A stretch of DNA of 64,000 nt from Phycisphaeraceae bacterium. Lineage in GTDB: Bacteria; Planctomycetota; Phycisphaerae; Phycisphaerales; UBA1924. Where the stretch lies: NCBI GenBank assembly GCA_019636565.1, contig JAHBXG010000021.1:1-64000 (forward strand), given 5' to 3'. The notes under the pieces are model-generated. The model was given only the letters and a program-made list of their open reading frames with translations, did not search any database and was not told the origin of the DNA. How positions within the stretch are numbered: position 1 is the stretch's first letter; every line of letters starts with the position of its first letter. The translations under genes were made by a program, and so were the position numbers. This document shows, piece after piece, positions 33,661 to 41,859 of this stretch.

Positions 33661-36303
33661 TTACTGATACTTCGCGGTCCAACGCACGGCGCGTCCAGTG
33701 GGCGTGCCCGATGGTGCTACCCGAATCGAAAGGACGTCGCCCGCTACAAAGGAAACCGAGTTCACGGTGTTCGATCCGGTGGAAGCATTCTCGGAAATGA
33801 GCACGCTCATCGCGTCCACGCCGTTCTTTCGAACGTAGATGGTGTAGCTCTGAGTGCCGCCTCCGCTGTTTGGAGTGCCGCTGAGTCGCACGTAGAAATC
33901 GGAGAGGGTGCCGGCAGTAGGCATGTCCGCGCTCGTCCAGTCTTCAGAAATAGTGCTATTGATGGCCTGGAACACGCCGACATAGGTAGTGGCCGAGGTA
34001 GAGATAGTGTTGGAGCCCGAGCCGCCGCCGATCATGCCGGCACCGGCGGCACCTGCCGGTCCAGTCGCGCCCGGGGCACCATCGTTTCCAGCGGGGCCCT
34101 GCGGACCAGTATCACCTTGTGGACCTGCGTCGCCTTGCGGACCTTGAGGCCCGACATCGCCCTGCGGACCTTGCGCGCCCGGGGCACCATCGTTTCCAGC
34201 GGGGCCCTGCGGACCAGTATCACCTTGTGGACCTGCGTCGCCTTGCGGACCTTGAGGCCCGACATCGCCCTGCGGACCTTGCGCGCCCGGAGCACCATCG
34301 TTTCCAGCGGGGCCCTGCGGACCGGTATCACCTTGTGGACCTGCGTCGCCTTGCGGACCTTGAGGCCCGACATCGCCCTGCGGACCCTGCGCGCCCGGAG
34401 CACCATCGTTTCCAGCGGGGCCCTGCGGACCGGTATCACCTTGTGGACCTGCGTCGCCTTGCGGACCTTGAGGCCCGACATCGCCCTGCGGACCCTGCGC
34501 GCCCGGAGCACCATCGTTTCCAGCGGGGCCCTGCGGACCGGTATCACCTTGTGGACCTGCGTCGCCTTGCGGACCTTGAGGCCCGACATCGCCCTGCGGA
34601 CCCTGCGCGCCCGGAGCACCATCGTTTCCAGCGGGGCCCTGCGGACCGGTATCACCTTGTGGACCTGCGTCGCCTTGCGGACCTTGAGGCCCGACATCGC
34701 CCTGCGGACCCTGCGCGCCCGGAGCACCATCGTTTCCAGCGGGGCCCTGCGGACCGGTATCACCTTGTGGACCTGCGTCGCCTTGCGGACCTTGAGGCCC
34801 GACATCGCCCTGCGGACCCTGCGCGCCCGGAGCACCATCGTTTCCAGCGGGGCCCTGCGGACCGGTATCACCTTGTGGACCTGCGTCGCCTTGCGGACCT
34901 TGAGGCCCGACATCGCCCTGCGGACCCTGCGCGCCCGGAGCACCGTCGTTTCCAGCGGGGCCCTGCGGACCGGTATCACCTTGTGGACCTGCGTCGCCTT
35001 GCGGACCTTGAGGCCCGACATCGCCCTGCGGACCCTGCGCGCCCGGAGCACCATCGTTTCCAGCGGGGCCCTGCGGACCGGTATCACCTTGTGGACCTGC
35101 GTCGCCTTGCGGACCTTGAGGCCCGACATCGCCCTGCGGACCTTGCGCGCCCGGAGCACCATCGTTTCCAGCGGGGCCCTGCGGACCGGTATCACCTTGT
35201 GGACCTGCGTCGCCTTGCGGACCTTGAGGCCCGACATCGCCCTGCGGACCCTGCGCGCCCGGAGCACCATCGTTTCCAGCGGGGCCCTGCGGACCGGTAT
35301 CACCTTGTGGACCTGCGTCGCCTTGCGGACCTTGAGGCCCGACATCGCCCTGCGGACCCTGCGCGCCCGGAGCACCATCGTTTCCAGCGGGGCCCTGCGG
35401 ACCGGTATCACCTTGTGGACCTGCGTCGCCTTGCGGACCTTGAGGCCCGACATCGCCCTGCGGACCCTGCGCGCCCGGAGCACCATCGTTTCCAGCGGGG
35501 CCCTGCGGACCAGTATCACCTTGTGGACCTGCGTCGCCTTGCGGACCTTGAGGCCCGACATCGCCCTGCGGACCTTGCGCGCCCGGAGCACCATCGTTTC
35601 CAGCGGGGCCCTGCGGACCGGTATCACCTTGTGGACCTGCGTCGCCTTGCGGACCTTGAGGCCCGACATCGCCCTGCGGACCCTGCGCGCCCGGAGCACC
35701 ATCGTTTCCAGCGGGGCCTTGCGGACCGGTATCACCTTGTGGACCCTGGGGTCCAACATCGCCTTGCGGGCCTGCGTCACCCTGCGGACCCTGCGGCCCG
35801 ACATCGCCTTGTGCACCTTGTGGGCCGGCATCGCCTTGCGGGCCTTGAGGACCCTGCGGCCCTTCGGGGCCGGGGTTTCCGTTGAGGGCGTAGGCGGCAT
35901 AAGGAGCGACGGCGATGCGCTGGCGTGGGAACAGGGTTGAGTACACGCCTGGACCACCGGCGGGAGAGCGGACGTCGATTTCGAGGTAGCGCTCATCACC
36001 GGCAAAAACGTTGCTGCCAAAATCGAGCGTGACGCTGAAGCGGCCGCGGATCAGCGTGAGGTTGTTGACGCCGAGTTCGACGCCGATCTGGTTGCCACCG
36101 ACAGGGGAGTCGTACAGGCGGAAGTGCAAATCGGTCTGCGAGACGACGCTGGCGCCGCTTCGGAGTTCACCCTGATAGACAAAGCTTGATGTCACGGGAG
36201 TCTGTGCCGCGGCGGATCCGACAAATGCTCCACCCGCCCCGAGACCCAGCGCGAAACCGCATGCGAGAACGAGGGCGCGAACGCTACCTTTGGAACGCTT
36301 CAT
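33661..36303 (-). CDS. Secreted collagen-like triple-helix repeat protein
   Basis: The 880-residue protein has a signal peptide ([20 protein letters not shown], cut near AAAQ) and an N-terminal domain of about 100 residues ([49 protein letters not shown]), related to that of 37731-38645. Residues about 142-755 are an uninterrupted Gly-X-Y stretch of some 200 triplets, made mostly of a 36-residue unit such as [20 protein letters not shown]. The last 125 residues form a beta-rich C-terminal domain ([36 protein letters not shown]) that may act as a trimerisation head, as in bacterial collagen-like surface proteins. AGGAG lies upstream of the ATG. Confidence 0.9.
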   Translation of the reverse strand: MKRSKGSVRALVLACGFALGLGAGGAFVGSAAAQTPVTSSFVYQGELRSGASVVSQTDLHFRLYDSPVGGNQIGVELGVNNLTLIRGRFSVTLDFGSNVFAGDERYLEIDVRSPAGGPGVYSTLFPRQRIAVAPYAAYALNGNPGPEGPQGPQGPQGDAGPQGAQGDVGPQGPQGDAGPQGDVGPQGPQGDTGPQGPAGNDGAPGAQGPQGDVGPQGPQGDAGPQGDTGPQGPAGNDGAPGAQGPQGDVGPQGPQGDAGPQGDTGPQGPAGNDGAPGAQGPQGDVGPQGPQGDAGPQGDTGPQGPAGNDGAPGAQGPQGDVGPQGPQGDAGPQGDTGPQGPAGNDGAPGAQGPQGDVGPQGPQGDAGPQGDTGPQGPAGNDGAPGAQGPQGDVGPQGPQGDAGPQGDTGPQGPAGNDGAPGAQGPQGDVGPQGPQGDAGPQGDTGPQGPAGNDGAPGAQGPQGDVGPQGPQGDAGPQGDTGPQGPAGNDGAPGAQGPQGDVGPQGPQGDAGPQGDTGPQGPAGNDGAPGAQGPQGDVGPQGPQGDAGPQGDTGPQGPAGNDGAPGAQGPQGDVGPQGPQGDAGPQGDTGPQGPAGNDGAPGAQGPQGDVGPQGPQGDAGPQGDTGPQGPAGNDGAPGAQGPQGDVGPQGPQGDAGPQGDTGPQGPAGNDGAPGAQGPQGDVGPQGPQGDAGPQGDTGPQGPAGNDGAPGAQGPQGDVGPQGPQGDAGPQGDTGPQGPAGNDGAPGATGPAGAAGAGMIGGGSGSNTISTSATTYVGVFQAINSTISEDWTSADMPTAGTLSDFYVRLSGTPNSGGGTQSYTIYVRKNGVDAMSVLISENASTGSNTVNSVSFVAGDVLSIRVAPSGTPTGRAVRWTAKYQ
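34075..35744 (-). repeat. 108-base tandem repeat coding Gly-X-Y units
   Basis: The phrase ATCGTTTCCA recurs every 108 bases from 34081 to 35701, that is 16 times in 15 full periods. Copies differ by only one to a few bases (for example ACCAGTATC/ACCGGTATC and CTTGCGCGC/CCTGCGCGC). One unit codes 12 Gly-X-Y triplets. The near-identity at silent positions points to recent expansion or homogenisation. Confidence 0.95.
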
Positions 36304-36894
36304 ACTTCACCCACTCCTGAAATGAAAAGGATCACAAACGACGCATGCAAAGCCCCAAAGCCCGCATGGTTTTGCCGTAAAAAATGCCGCGAATGACCAC
36401 GGCGCGCGAATGCGCGACGATCCGTTTTTGAATTGCACCCCAAACCCAGAATCCCCAGAATGATTTGAATTTCCCCGAACCCAGTTCGCACATTACCAGA
36501 TTGGCCGCAGTTGCAACGAGACAAAACTGAAATTTTTTACTTTTTGAAACGCAGTCATGCATAAGGCGAACACCCCAGTGGATGCTTCGCTGAGTCTCCA
36601 ATGACTGTGGAGAAATCGAACAGCAACTACATGTTGATCACGCACTTGCACTCGAGATCAAACGCGTTGTGTGGGGGAAGTCGAACTCGAGATCGGCGAC
36701 GTACATCGCGAAGTGCGCGACAAAAAAATTGGCCGATTGCATTTGGAATGTTCGTTTCGGTCGCGCGAGAAATGCGATCCGATGCGTTCCTCGGGGTTTC
36801 TGGAGCCGAGGCACGCGCCCATAATGCTGGGCCGGATCTGGAATTGATTGATTGCGGCTGGTTTTCGGGCAAAGCCGCGGCGCGGGAGTGATCG
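36304..36894. other. Long intergenic region, partly AT-rich
   Basis: 591 bases without a supported gene, between the collagen-like gene and the cytochrome gene. The part from about 36430 to 36560 is AT-richer than the surroundings, with T-runs (ATTTTTTACTTTTTG). On the plus strand TTTCTG (36797-36802), 17 bases, then CATAAT (36820-36825) is a weak promoter candidate for the 36895 gene. Short open frames here have no recognisable content. Confidence 0.4.
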
Positions 36895-37593
36895 ATGCAG
36901 CGAAGCACGCTTGTATGGGATTGGCCGGTCCGGGTGTTTCACCTTTGTTTCGCGGCGGGCTGGCTGAGCGCTTTGGCGATCGCGCTTTGGAGTTCACACT
37001 CGGGGAGGCTTTTTCCCTATCACAGCCTGATCGGGCTTGGGCTTGGCTGGATTGTGGTGTTGCGGATCGGATGGGGGTTCTTTGGAACCCGGCCGGCGCG
37101 GTTCAGTGGGTTTGCTTTCGGGCCGCATCGCGTTCTGAGGTATTTGTGGCATGCGCTGCGGTGGAAGGAGACCCGATTCGCCGGTCACAACCCGGGTGCG
37201 GCGTGGGTGGTCTTCGGGATGCTCGGGCTGACGATCGCGCAGGTTACAACCGGCCTTTTCGTCGGTTCGGGCCGCAGAGATCTCCGCGAAATTCACGAGT
37301 GGATCGCGTACGCCATGATCGGCCTTATCGCGGCGCACCTGTTGGGGGTGGCGTTGCACACCCTTCGCCATCGCGAGTGGATCGGACTGAGCATGATCGA
37401 CGGGAAGCGGATGGGGACGCCGGAAGAGTCGATCCGCTCGGCGCGGCCGCTGGTCGGTGTGGCGGGCGCGGTCCTTATCGCGGGGTTCTTGTACGGTGTG
37501 TATCGCAACTACAACCCGATTCGCCAGACAACCTGGCTGCCGATCGTGGGGATCGAAATCCGGATCGGCGAGAGCGAAGAGGAATACGACTAG
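36895..37593 (+). CDS. Cytochrome b561 / Ni-Fe-hydrogenase-type b subunit
   Basis: The 232-residue membrane protein matches the cytochrome_b561 bacterial/Ni-hydrogenase family. It starts VWDWPVRVFHLCFAAGWLSA, with the first haem histidine in helix one, continues HSLIGLGLGWIVVLRIGWGF, has IHEWIAYAMIGLIAAHLLGV (histidines for haem), and the helix-4 segment LHTLRHREWIGLSMIDGKR that ends most members. A fifth hydrophobic segment (VGVAGAVLIAGFLYGVY) and an acidic tail follow. The role is electron transfer between quinone or a soluble donor and a membrane partner; the partner is not encoded nearby. GGGAG precedes the ATG. Confidence 0.88.
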   Translation: MQRSTLVWDWPVRVFHLCFAAGWLSALAIALWSSHSGRLFPYHSLIGLGLGWIVVLRIGWGFFGTRPARFSGFAFGPHRVLRYLWHALRWKETRFAGHNPGAAWVVFGMLGLTIAQVTTGLFVGSGRRDLREIHEWIAYAMIGLIAAHLLGVALHTLRHREWIGLSMIDGKRMGTPEESIRSARPLVGVAGAVLIAGFLYGVYRNYNPIRQTTWLPIVGIEIRIGESEEEYD

Positions 37594-37730
37594 CAAGCGG
37601 CGGCTCGGTGGCCTTGAGCGTGCGGCGACCCGGATGAGTCCGCTATTTCCTGCCAAACGGCCGGTAACCCTGAATTCGCCTGTGCATCGTGCCGAGTTCG
37701 GAGGCGAGTCCTTCTTCACGGGAGATCGCG

Positions 37731-38645
37731 ATGGCTGCCATTCTCAAGTTGATGATGCGTTGTGTTGCCGCGGGCGCGTGCCTGGTTGTTGCATCGGTTT
37801 CGTACGCGGGACCGCAAACGACCTTCACGTTCCAAGGAGTGCTGGAGCAGGCCAAGGGCAGTTTCAGCGGGCCGACCCCGATGATGTTCACGCTTTGGGA
37901 TGCGATCATCGAGGGAAACCAGCTCGGTCAAACCGTGGTCTACGACGGCAGCGAAGGAAACGGCGCACCGGTGAACATCGCCGATAGCGGCTCGTTCGCG
38001 GTGAGCCTGGATTTCGGAGTACCGGTGTGGGGCACGGGTCAGTCGCGTTACGTGGAGGTAACGGCTGACGGAGAATTGCAGCAGCCCCGGTTCATCATCG
38101 TGGGGAGTACTTTCTCGAGCAACACGCGCGGCCTGAATGTCATGCCGAACGGCAATGTCGGGATCGGTACCACCAACCCCGGTTCGTTCCTGCTTGCAGT
38201 CAACGGCGCGGCGGCGAACCGCACGGGCAGTTGGTCGGTGCTCTCGGATGCTCGCCTCAAGAAGGACATCCGCGATGTCCAGCGGGGCACGCTCGATCGG
38301 CTGCTCGAACTGCGCGGCGTGGAGTTTGAATACACCGAAGAGGCTCTCGCCGGGCACAATGTCGCGTCGGGCCCAATGGTCGGTTTTCTCGCGCAGGATG
38401 TCGAGTGTGTCTTCCCGGAATGGATCGAGTGCGACGAGAATGGGATGCGGTTTGTCACCGAGCGCGGCACCACGGCGCTGATGGTTGAGGCGCTGCGCGA
38501 ACTGCGGAACGAGAAGGACCGGCAGATTGATGATCTGAAAGCGCAGCACCAGGCCGAGATCGATCGGATCGAGCGTGCGAAAGACACGAAGATTGCGGAA
38601 CTCGAGGCTCGGCTCGAGAGGCTTGAGCAAGCCGCCGGAAAGTAA
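37731..38645 (+). CDS. Secreted protein with peptidase S74 (intramolecular chaperone) domain
   Basis: The 304-residue protein has a signal peptide (LMMRCVAAGACLVVASVSYA) and an N-terminal domain like that of the collagen-like protein (TFTFQGVLEQAKGSF, SRYVEVTADGE). A GIGTTNPGSFLLAVNGAA tail-fibre-type segment leads into an S74 domain: WSVLSDARLKKDIRDVQ (Ser-Asp site), LRGVEFEYTEE and VGFLAQDVECVFPEW. The end is a coiled coil (about residues 255-300, IDDLKAQHQAEIDRIERAKD). S74 domains fold phage tail spikes and trimeric surface proteins and cut themselves off; here the context is cellular. ATG 37731 is preferred over GTG 37689 for its GGGAGA site and signal peptide. Confidence 0.85.
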   Translation: MAAILKLMMRCVAAGACLVVASVSYAGPQTTFTFQGVLEQAKGSFSGPTPMMFTLWDAIIEGNQLGQTVVYDGSEGNGAPVNIADSGSFAVSLDFGVPVWGTGQSRYVEVTADGELQQPRFIIVGSTFSSNTRGLNVMPNGNVGIGTTNPGSFLLAVNGAAANRTGSWSVLSDARLKKDIRDVQRGTLDRLLELRGVEFEYTEEALAGHNVASGPMVGFLAQDVECVFPEWIECDENGMRFVTERGTTALMVEALRELRNEKDRQIDDLKAQHQAEIDRIERAKDTKIAELEARLERLEQAAGK

Positions 38646-38673
38646 GGACGAAGACTGCAAAAGCCGGATCGTT

Positions 38674-39240
38674 TTACTTTGCCGGACCGTTCACCGCCGG
38701 CATGACCGATGCGATGTTGATGTCGACTAGCAGCGAGATCTGGTGTTCCACCTGCAGGAACTGGGCGGCACGAATCGGTGAAACTGCCGCGCCGACTTCC
38801 TTGTTGTACTTCTTCCACAGGTTCAAGCGGTCCTGAGCGACTTGCAGCCATTCGGTCGAAAGCGTGGCGGCGTTGTCGTTGGTCAGTTTGTCTTCGTTGG
38901 TGAGTTCGACAAACTGCTTGATCAGTGCGGCGCGACGATCGAGGACCGAATTTAGTTCGGTCTCGTACCGCTGATAGATCGGCCAGAATTTCGCGGCTTC
39001 TTCCGGGGTCATTTTCATGACCTGGTTCAGCGTGCGCACCTTGCTGGTGTTGAGATCGGAGCGGAAAGTATCGAGCAGTTGGCGGAGGTTGTCGGGCTTG
39101 GATTCGCCCGGAGCGGTTGCGGCGGGCTTGGATGTTGTATTCGGAGTGGCCGGCGCGGGCTCGCGGGAAGAGGCGACCGAAACGGCGATGGTCCCTGCGA
39201 CGGCGAGAACGGCGAGATATCCGATGGTTCCGAGTTTCAT
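38674..39240 (-). CDS. Exported Spy/CpxP-like helical protein
   Basis: The 188-residue protein has an N-terminal membrane or signal segment (TIGYLAVLAVAGTIAVSVAS), a low-complexity Pro/Thr/Ala linker, and a helical body. The segment VMKMTPEEAAKFWPIYQRYE recalls LTxxE motifs of Spy/CpxP-type periplasmic helical proteins, and long helices follow (LNSVLDRRAALIKQFVELTN, WLQVAQDRLNLWKKYNKEV, AAQFLQVEHQISLLVDI). A chaperone or sensor role in the envelope is possible but unproven. AAGGA lies eight bases before the ATG. It precedes no obvious operon partner; the SYLF gene upstream shares its strand with a gap of 59 bases. Confidence 0.7.
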   Translation of the reverse strand: MKLGTIGYLAVLAVAGTIAVSVASSREPAPATPNTTSKPAATAPGESKPDNLRQLLDTFRSDLNTSKVRTLNQVMKMTPEEAAKFWPIYQRYETELNSVLDRRAALIKQFVELTNEDKLTNDNAATLSTEWLQVAQDRLNLWKKYNKEVGAAVSPIRAAQFLQVEHQISLLVDINIASVMPAVNGPAK

Positions 39241-39299
39241 GCTTCGATCCTTTAATGTTTGTTCGATTGTGCGAGAGTTGGTGCGTTGATTGCGTCGGG

Positions 39300-40043
39300 T
39301 CAGTTATTCAGCGTCGAATCAACCCAGTACTTTGTGCCGGAGATGGTTGCCTGGAGCGCGATGCCGCTCTCGGTGAACTGGTAGATCTGCATGCCGTTTC
39401 CGGCCGCGACGTTCTGGCCCGAAGAGTCGCCGTCGCCGGTGCCGCTGCCGACGCTCGATGAAGAAGTGCCGATCGCGGTGCCATCGCTGAAATCGACGTT
39501 GGCCTGGGTTGATTGGTTGGCGCCGACGCCGGCGTTGTCGTACTGCGCGTTGGCGTCGGCGTTGCCGCCGAATTGCCAGCCCTGCGTGACGAACTGTTGC
39601 ATCACGGCGGGATCCGTGAACACAAAGACCACGCGCAGGTCGGTGACGCCAAGTCCGACGCCGCCTCCGAGCGAGGCGACATCCATGTAGGTGGTCTGGC
39701 CGGTCTGGTTGTTGACGAGCATGCCGTAGCCGTTGCCGGAAGCAACGAGAAAGAGGTGGATGTTGGTTTTCTTGAAGGTCGCGTATCCCGCGGCATTCTG
39801 AATTGTTTGCTGCAGATCCGGCCGCAGGGCGTACAACTGCTGGAGCATGTCGGCGCTCTGGCTCTGGATGTTGGCTTGTTTCTGGGCGGTGTCGTTGCCG
39901 CTGGGGCCGAGGATTCCAAAGCCGAGAAGATCGGCCTGCGAACCGGTGACGAAGAGCGTGGCGCACGTGAGCGCGACGGCAGTGAATCGCCTGCGCGACT
40001 TGGGGTTCGTTCGATTCTGAGATTGAGCGGGTTGCGTCGTCAT
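39300..40043 (-). CDS. SYLF (YSC84-like) lipid-binding domain protein, exported
   Basis: The 247-residue protein has a basic N-terminus, a signal segment (RRFTAVALTCATLFVTGSQA), and then a SYLF domain: LRPDLQQTIQNAAGYATFKK, NGYGMLVNNQTGQTTYMDVA, and LGGGVGLGVTDLRVVFVFTD before MQQFVTQGWQFGGNADANAQ, which is the family's typical order. A Ser/Gly-rich loop (about 190-212) and a C-terminal strand pair complete it. SYLF domains bind phosphoinositides in eukaryotes; bacterial members are envelope proteins of unclear role. AAGGAG six bases before ATG 40043 decides the start. The gene lies just upstream, on the same strand, of the Spy-like gene. Confidence 0.85.
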   Translation of the reverse strand: MTTQPAQSQNRTNPKSRRRFTAVALTCATLFVTGSQADLLGFGILGPSGNDTAQKQANIQSQSADMLQQLYALRPDLQQTIQNAAGYATFKKTNIHLFLVASGNGYGMLVNNQTGQTTYMDVASLGGGVGLGVTDLRVVFVFTDPAVMQQFVTQGWQFGGNADANAQYDNAGVGANQSTQANVDFSDGTAIGTSSSSVGSGTGDGDSSGQNVAAGNGMQIYQFTESGIALQATISGTKYWVDSTLNN

Positions 40044-40202
40044 CTGAACTCCTTTTCGATGATCGTGGTGGAGAGGTGGATCATTCGCCGGTGAACCGCC
40101 TCGGTAGCGAAGCGGGCGCACGAATCTTTGCTTGCTACGGAAAGTCTACTGCTGCGGGCGCGTCACGGCGCGGGAGAATGCGAACACGCGGGCCAGCGAC
40201 TG

Positions 40203-41645
40203 CTAGAGAATCGGCCCGAGCATCGCCAGTGTGTTGTTCCAGAGGCGGCGGGCGAGCGACCAACGCCGGACCGCTTCCAGGGTCACAGGAGCTGAATTTG
40301 CGATGTACTGGCGTTGACGCGCTCGCACCTTTTCAGTCACGGATTCATCGCGGAAGAGGATGTTGTTCTCGTAATTGAGATCGAGGCTGCGTCGGTCCAT
40401 GTTGGCGGAACCGATGAGGGTGATTTCGCCATCGAGAGTGAGGGACTTGGTGTGGAGCAGGCCTCCGGAGTACTCGTAGATGCTGACACCCGCCGCGAGC
40501 AGATCGGCGTAGTAGCTGCGGCTGGCGCCGGCGACGATCCACGAGTCGTTTCGAGCCGGGAGGATGAGCGTTGTCCGGACGCCTCGATAGGCTGAAGAGC
40601 AGAGCGTGCTCTGCAGCGATTCGTCCGGGACGTAGTAGGGGGTGGAGATTGTCAGTTCTCGCCGCGCCGCGAAGATGAGCGATTCGAAGACTTCCGGCAT
40701 GGCGGAGAAACGCACGGTGGGGCCGGTTCCGATGACCTGCGCGACGAAACCGGCATTGGGCGCTCGGAGGGGTTGGCGCAGAAGGCTATCGATGTCTTCG
40801 CCGGTGGCGCTCATCCAGTCGATCGCGAAGAGGCGCTGATTTTGCTGCGCGATGGGGCCTTCGAAGCGGACGAGCGCATCCACCCACGGCGCGAACTTGG
40901 CTTTGACGCGGAATTCTGGGTCGGCGCAGTTCTGGCTGCCGCAGTAGGTGATGGCGTTATCGATCACGACGATCTTGCGGTGATTGCGGAGATCGAAGCG
41001 GCGGAAGGGCGCGAGCAGGATCGGGTGCTTGATACCCAGGGCGATTCCGAGCTTCACGCCTGCATCGCGCATCGCGTGCCATGTGGGAGATCGGAGGAGG
41101 AGTCGAGAACCCAGGCTGTCGACCATGGCGCGGCAGACGACGCCCCGTTTCGCGGCGCGAATCAGCGCTTCGGCCATGCGTTTACCGTTGCCGTCTTCGA
41201 GCCAGATGTAGAAAAGGACATGGACGTGATCCTGAGCGGCATCGATGTCGGCGATGATCGAAGCGACGGCGGAGTTCGAATCATCCATGAGGCGGGCGGA
41301 GTTGCCGGCGATGGGATCGAAGCCGGAGATGGACTTGCCGATGTTGAACAGATGCTCGCACCGATCGGGGATCTCTGCACGCATGTTGGCGAGATCGGCG
41401 GGAGCGCTCGGATCGGGCCGGGGCGTGCGTGCTTCGACGGCGCGCAGGTGTTTGAGGCGGGCGCGGCCGATGTTGACCTCGCCGAAGAAGATGTAGGCGA
41501 TGATGCCCGCGAGGGGAAGTGCGAGGATGACGGCGATCCACGCGATGCGCGACGCGGGCTCGCGGTGGGGGCGGAGCATGACGCGGGCGAGAACGGCGAT
41601 TTCGAGAGCCAGGCCCAGAGCGAGGATGAGGAGCGCGGGCGTCAT
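40203..41645 (-). CDS. cls: Cardiolipin synthase
   Basis: The 480-residue membrane enzyme joins two phosphatidylglycerol molecules into cardiolipin and glycerol. Two N-terminal helices (LLILALGLALEIAVLARVML, IAWIAVILALPLAGIIAYIF) are followed by two phospholipase-D HKD motifs: NHRKIVVIDNAITYCGSQN in the first half and LHTKSLTLDGEITLIGSANM, then DRRS, in the second. The segment FYIWLEDGNGKRMAEALIRA and the ISTPYYVPDESLQSTL segment also match Cls. Length is that of ClsA-type enzymes. It is a single gene here with no membrane-lipid neighbours. Confidence 0.93.
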   Translation of the reverse strand: MTPALLILALGLALEIAVLARVMLRPHREPASRIAWIAVILALPLAGIIAYIFFGEVNIGRARLKHLRAVEARTPRPDPSAPADLANMRAEIPDRCEHLFNIGKSISGFDPIAGNSARLMDDSNSAVASIIADIDAAQDHVHVLFYIWLEDGNGKRMAEALIRAAKRGVVCRAMVDSLGSRLLLRSPTWHAMRDAGVKLGIALGIKHPILLAPFRRFDLRNHRKIVVIDNAITYCGSQNCADPEFRVKAKFAPWVDALVRFEGPIAQQNQRLFAIDWMSATGEDIDSLLRQPLRAPNAGFVAQVIGTGPTVRFSAMPEVFESLIFAARRELTISTPYYVPDESLQSTLCSSAYRGVRTTLILPARNDSWIVAGASRSYYADLLAAGVSIYEYSGGLLHTKSLTLDGEITLIGSANMDRRSLDLNYENNILFRDESVTEKVRARQRQYIANSAPVTLEAVRRWSLARRLWNNTLAMLGPIL

Positions 41646-41859
41646 AAAGGATTGTGGGTGTGCGGAGGGGGTTTGAGCGACATGTTCGAGTGACCTTGCA
41701 CGCCACTGTTGTTCACATTTCTACCAAAAGACGAGGGCGGCTCCCGGGGGGCCACACTTGGTTCGAACGAGACTGCAATTGGTTGGACCGGTCCGCTTCT
41801 CGCGGCGAAGCGCAGCCCGCGTCTTTCGGCGCGGCCCGCGTGAAGGTTGCAAAGGACGG

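Noticed and set aside
34075..35744. Regular repeats that could be mistaken for a CRISPR array
   Set aside because: The repeat is continuous with no unique spacers, its period is coding (36 codons), and no cas genes are present.
34032..36020. Several long open frames on both strands through the collagen repeat (up to about 660 codons)
   Set aside because: The 108-base unit happens to lack stops in several frames, so every frame stays open. Only the Gly-X-Y frame has a signal peptide, ribosome binding site and folded ends.
36601..36891. Open frame of 96 codons upstream of the cytochrome gene
   Set aside because: No ribosome binding site, no recognisable domain, and three overlapping alternatives on the other strand of similar size.
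37731..38645. S74 domain as a sign of a prophage
   Set aside because: No capsid, tail, terminase, integrase or attachment site lies nearby, and the protein has a normal signal peptide and a domain shared with the collagen-like protein.
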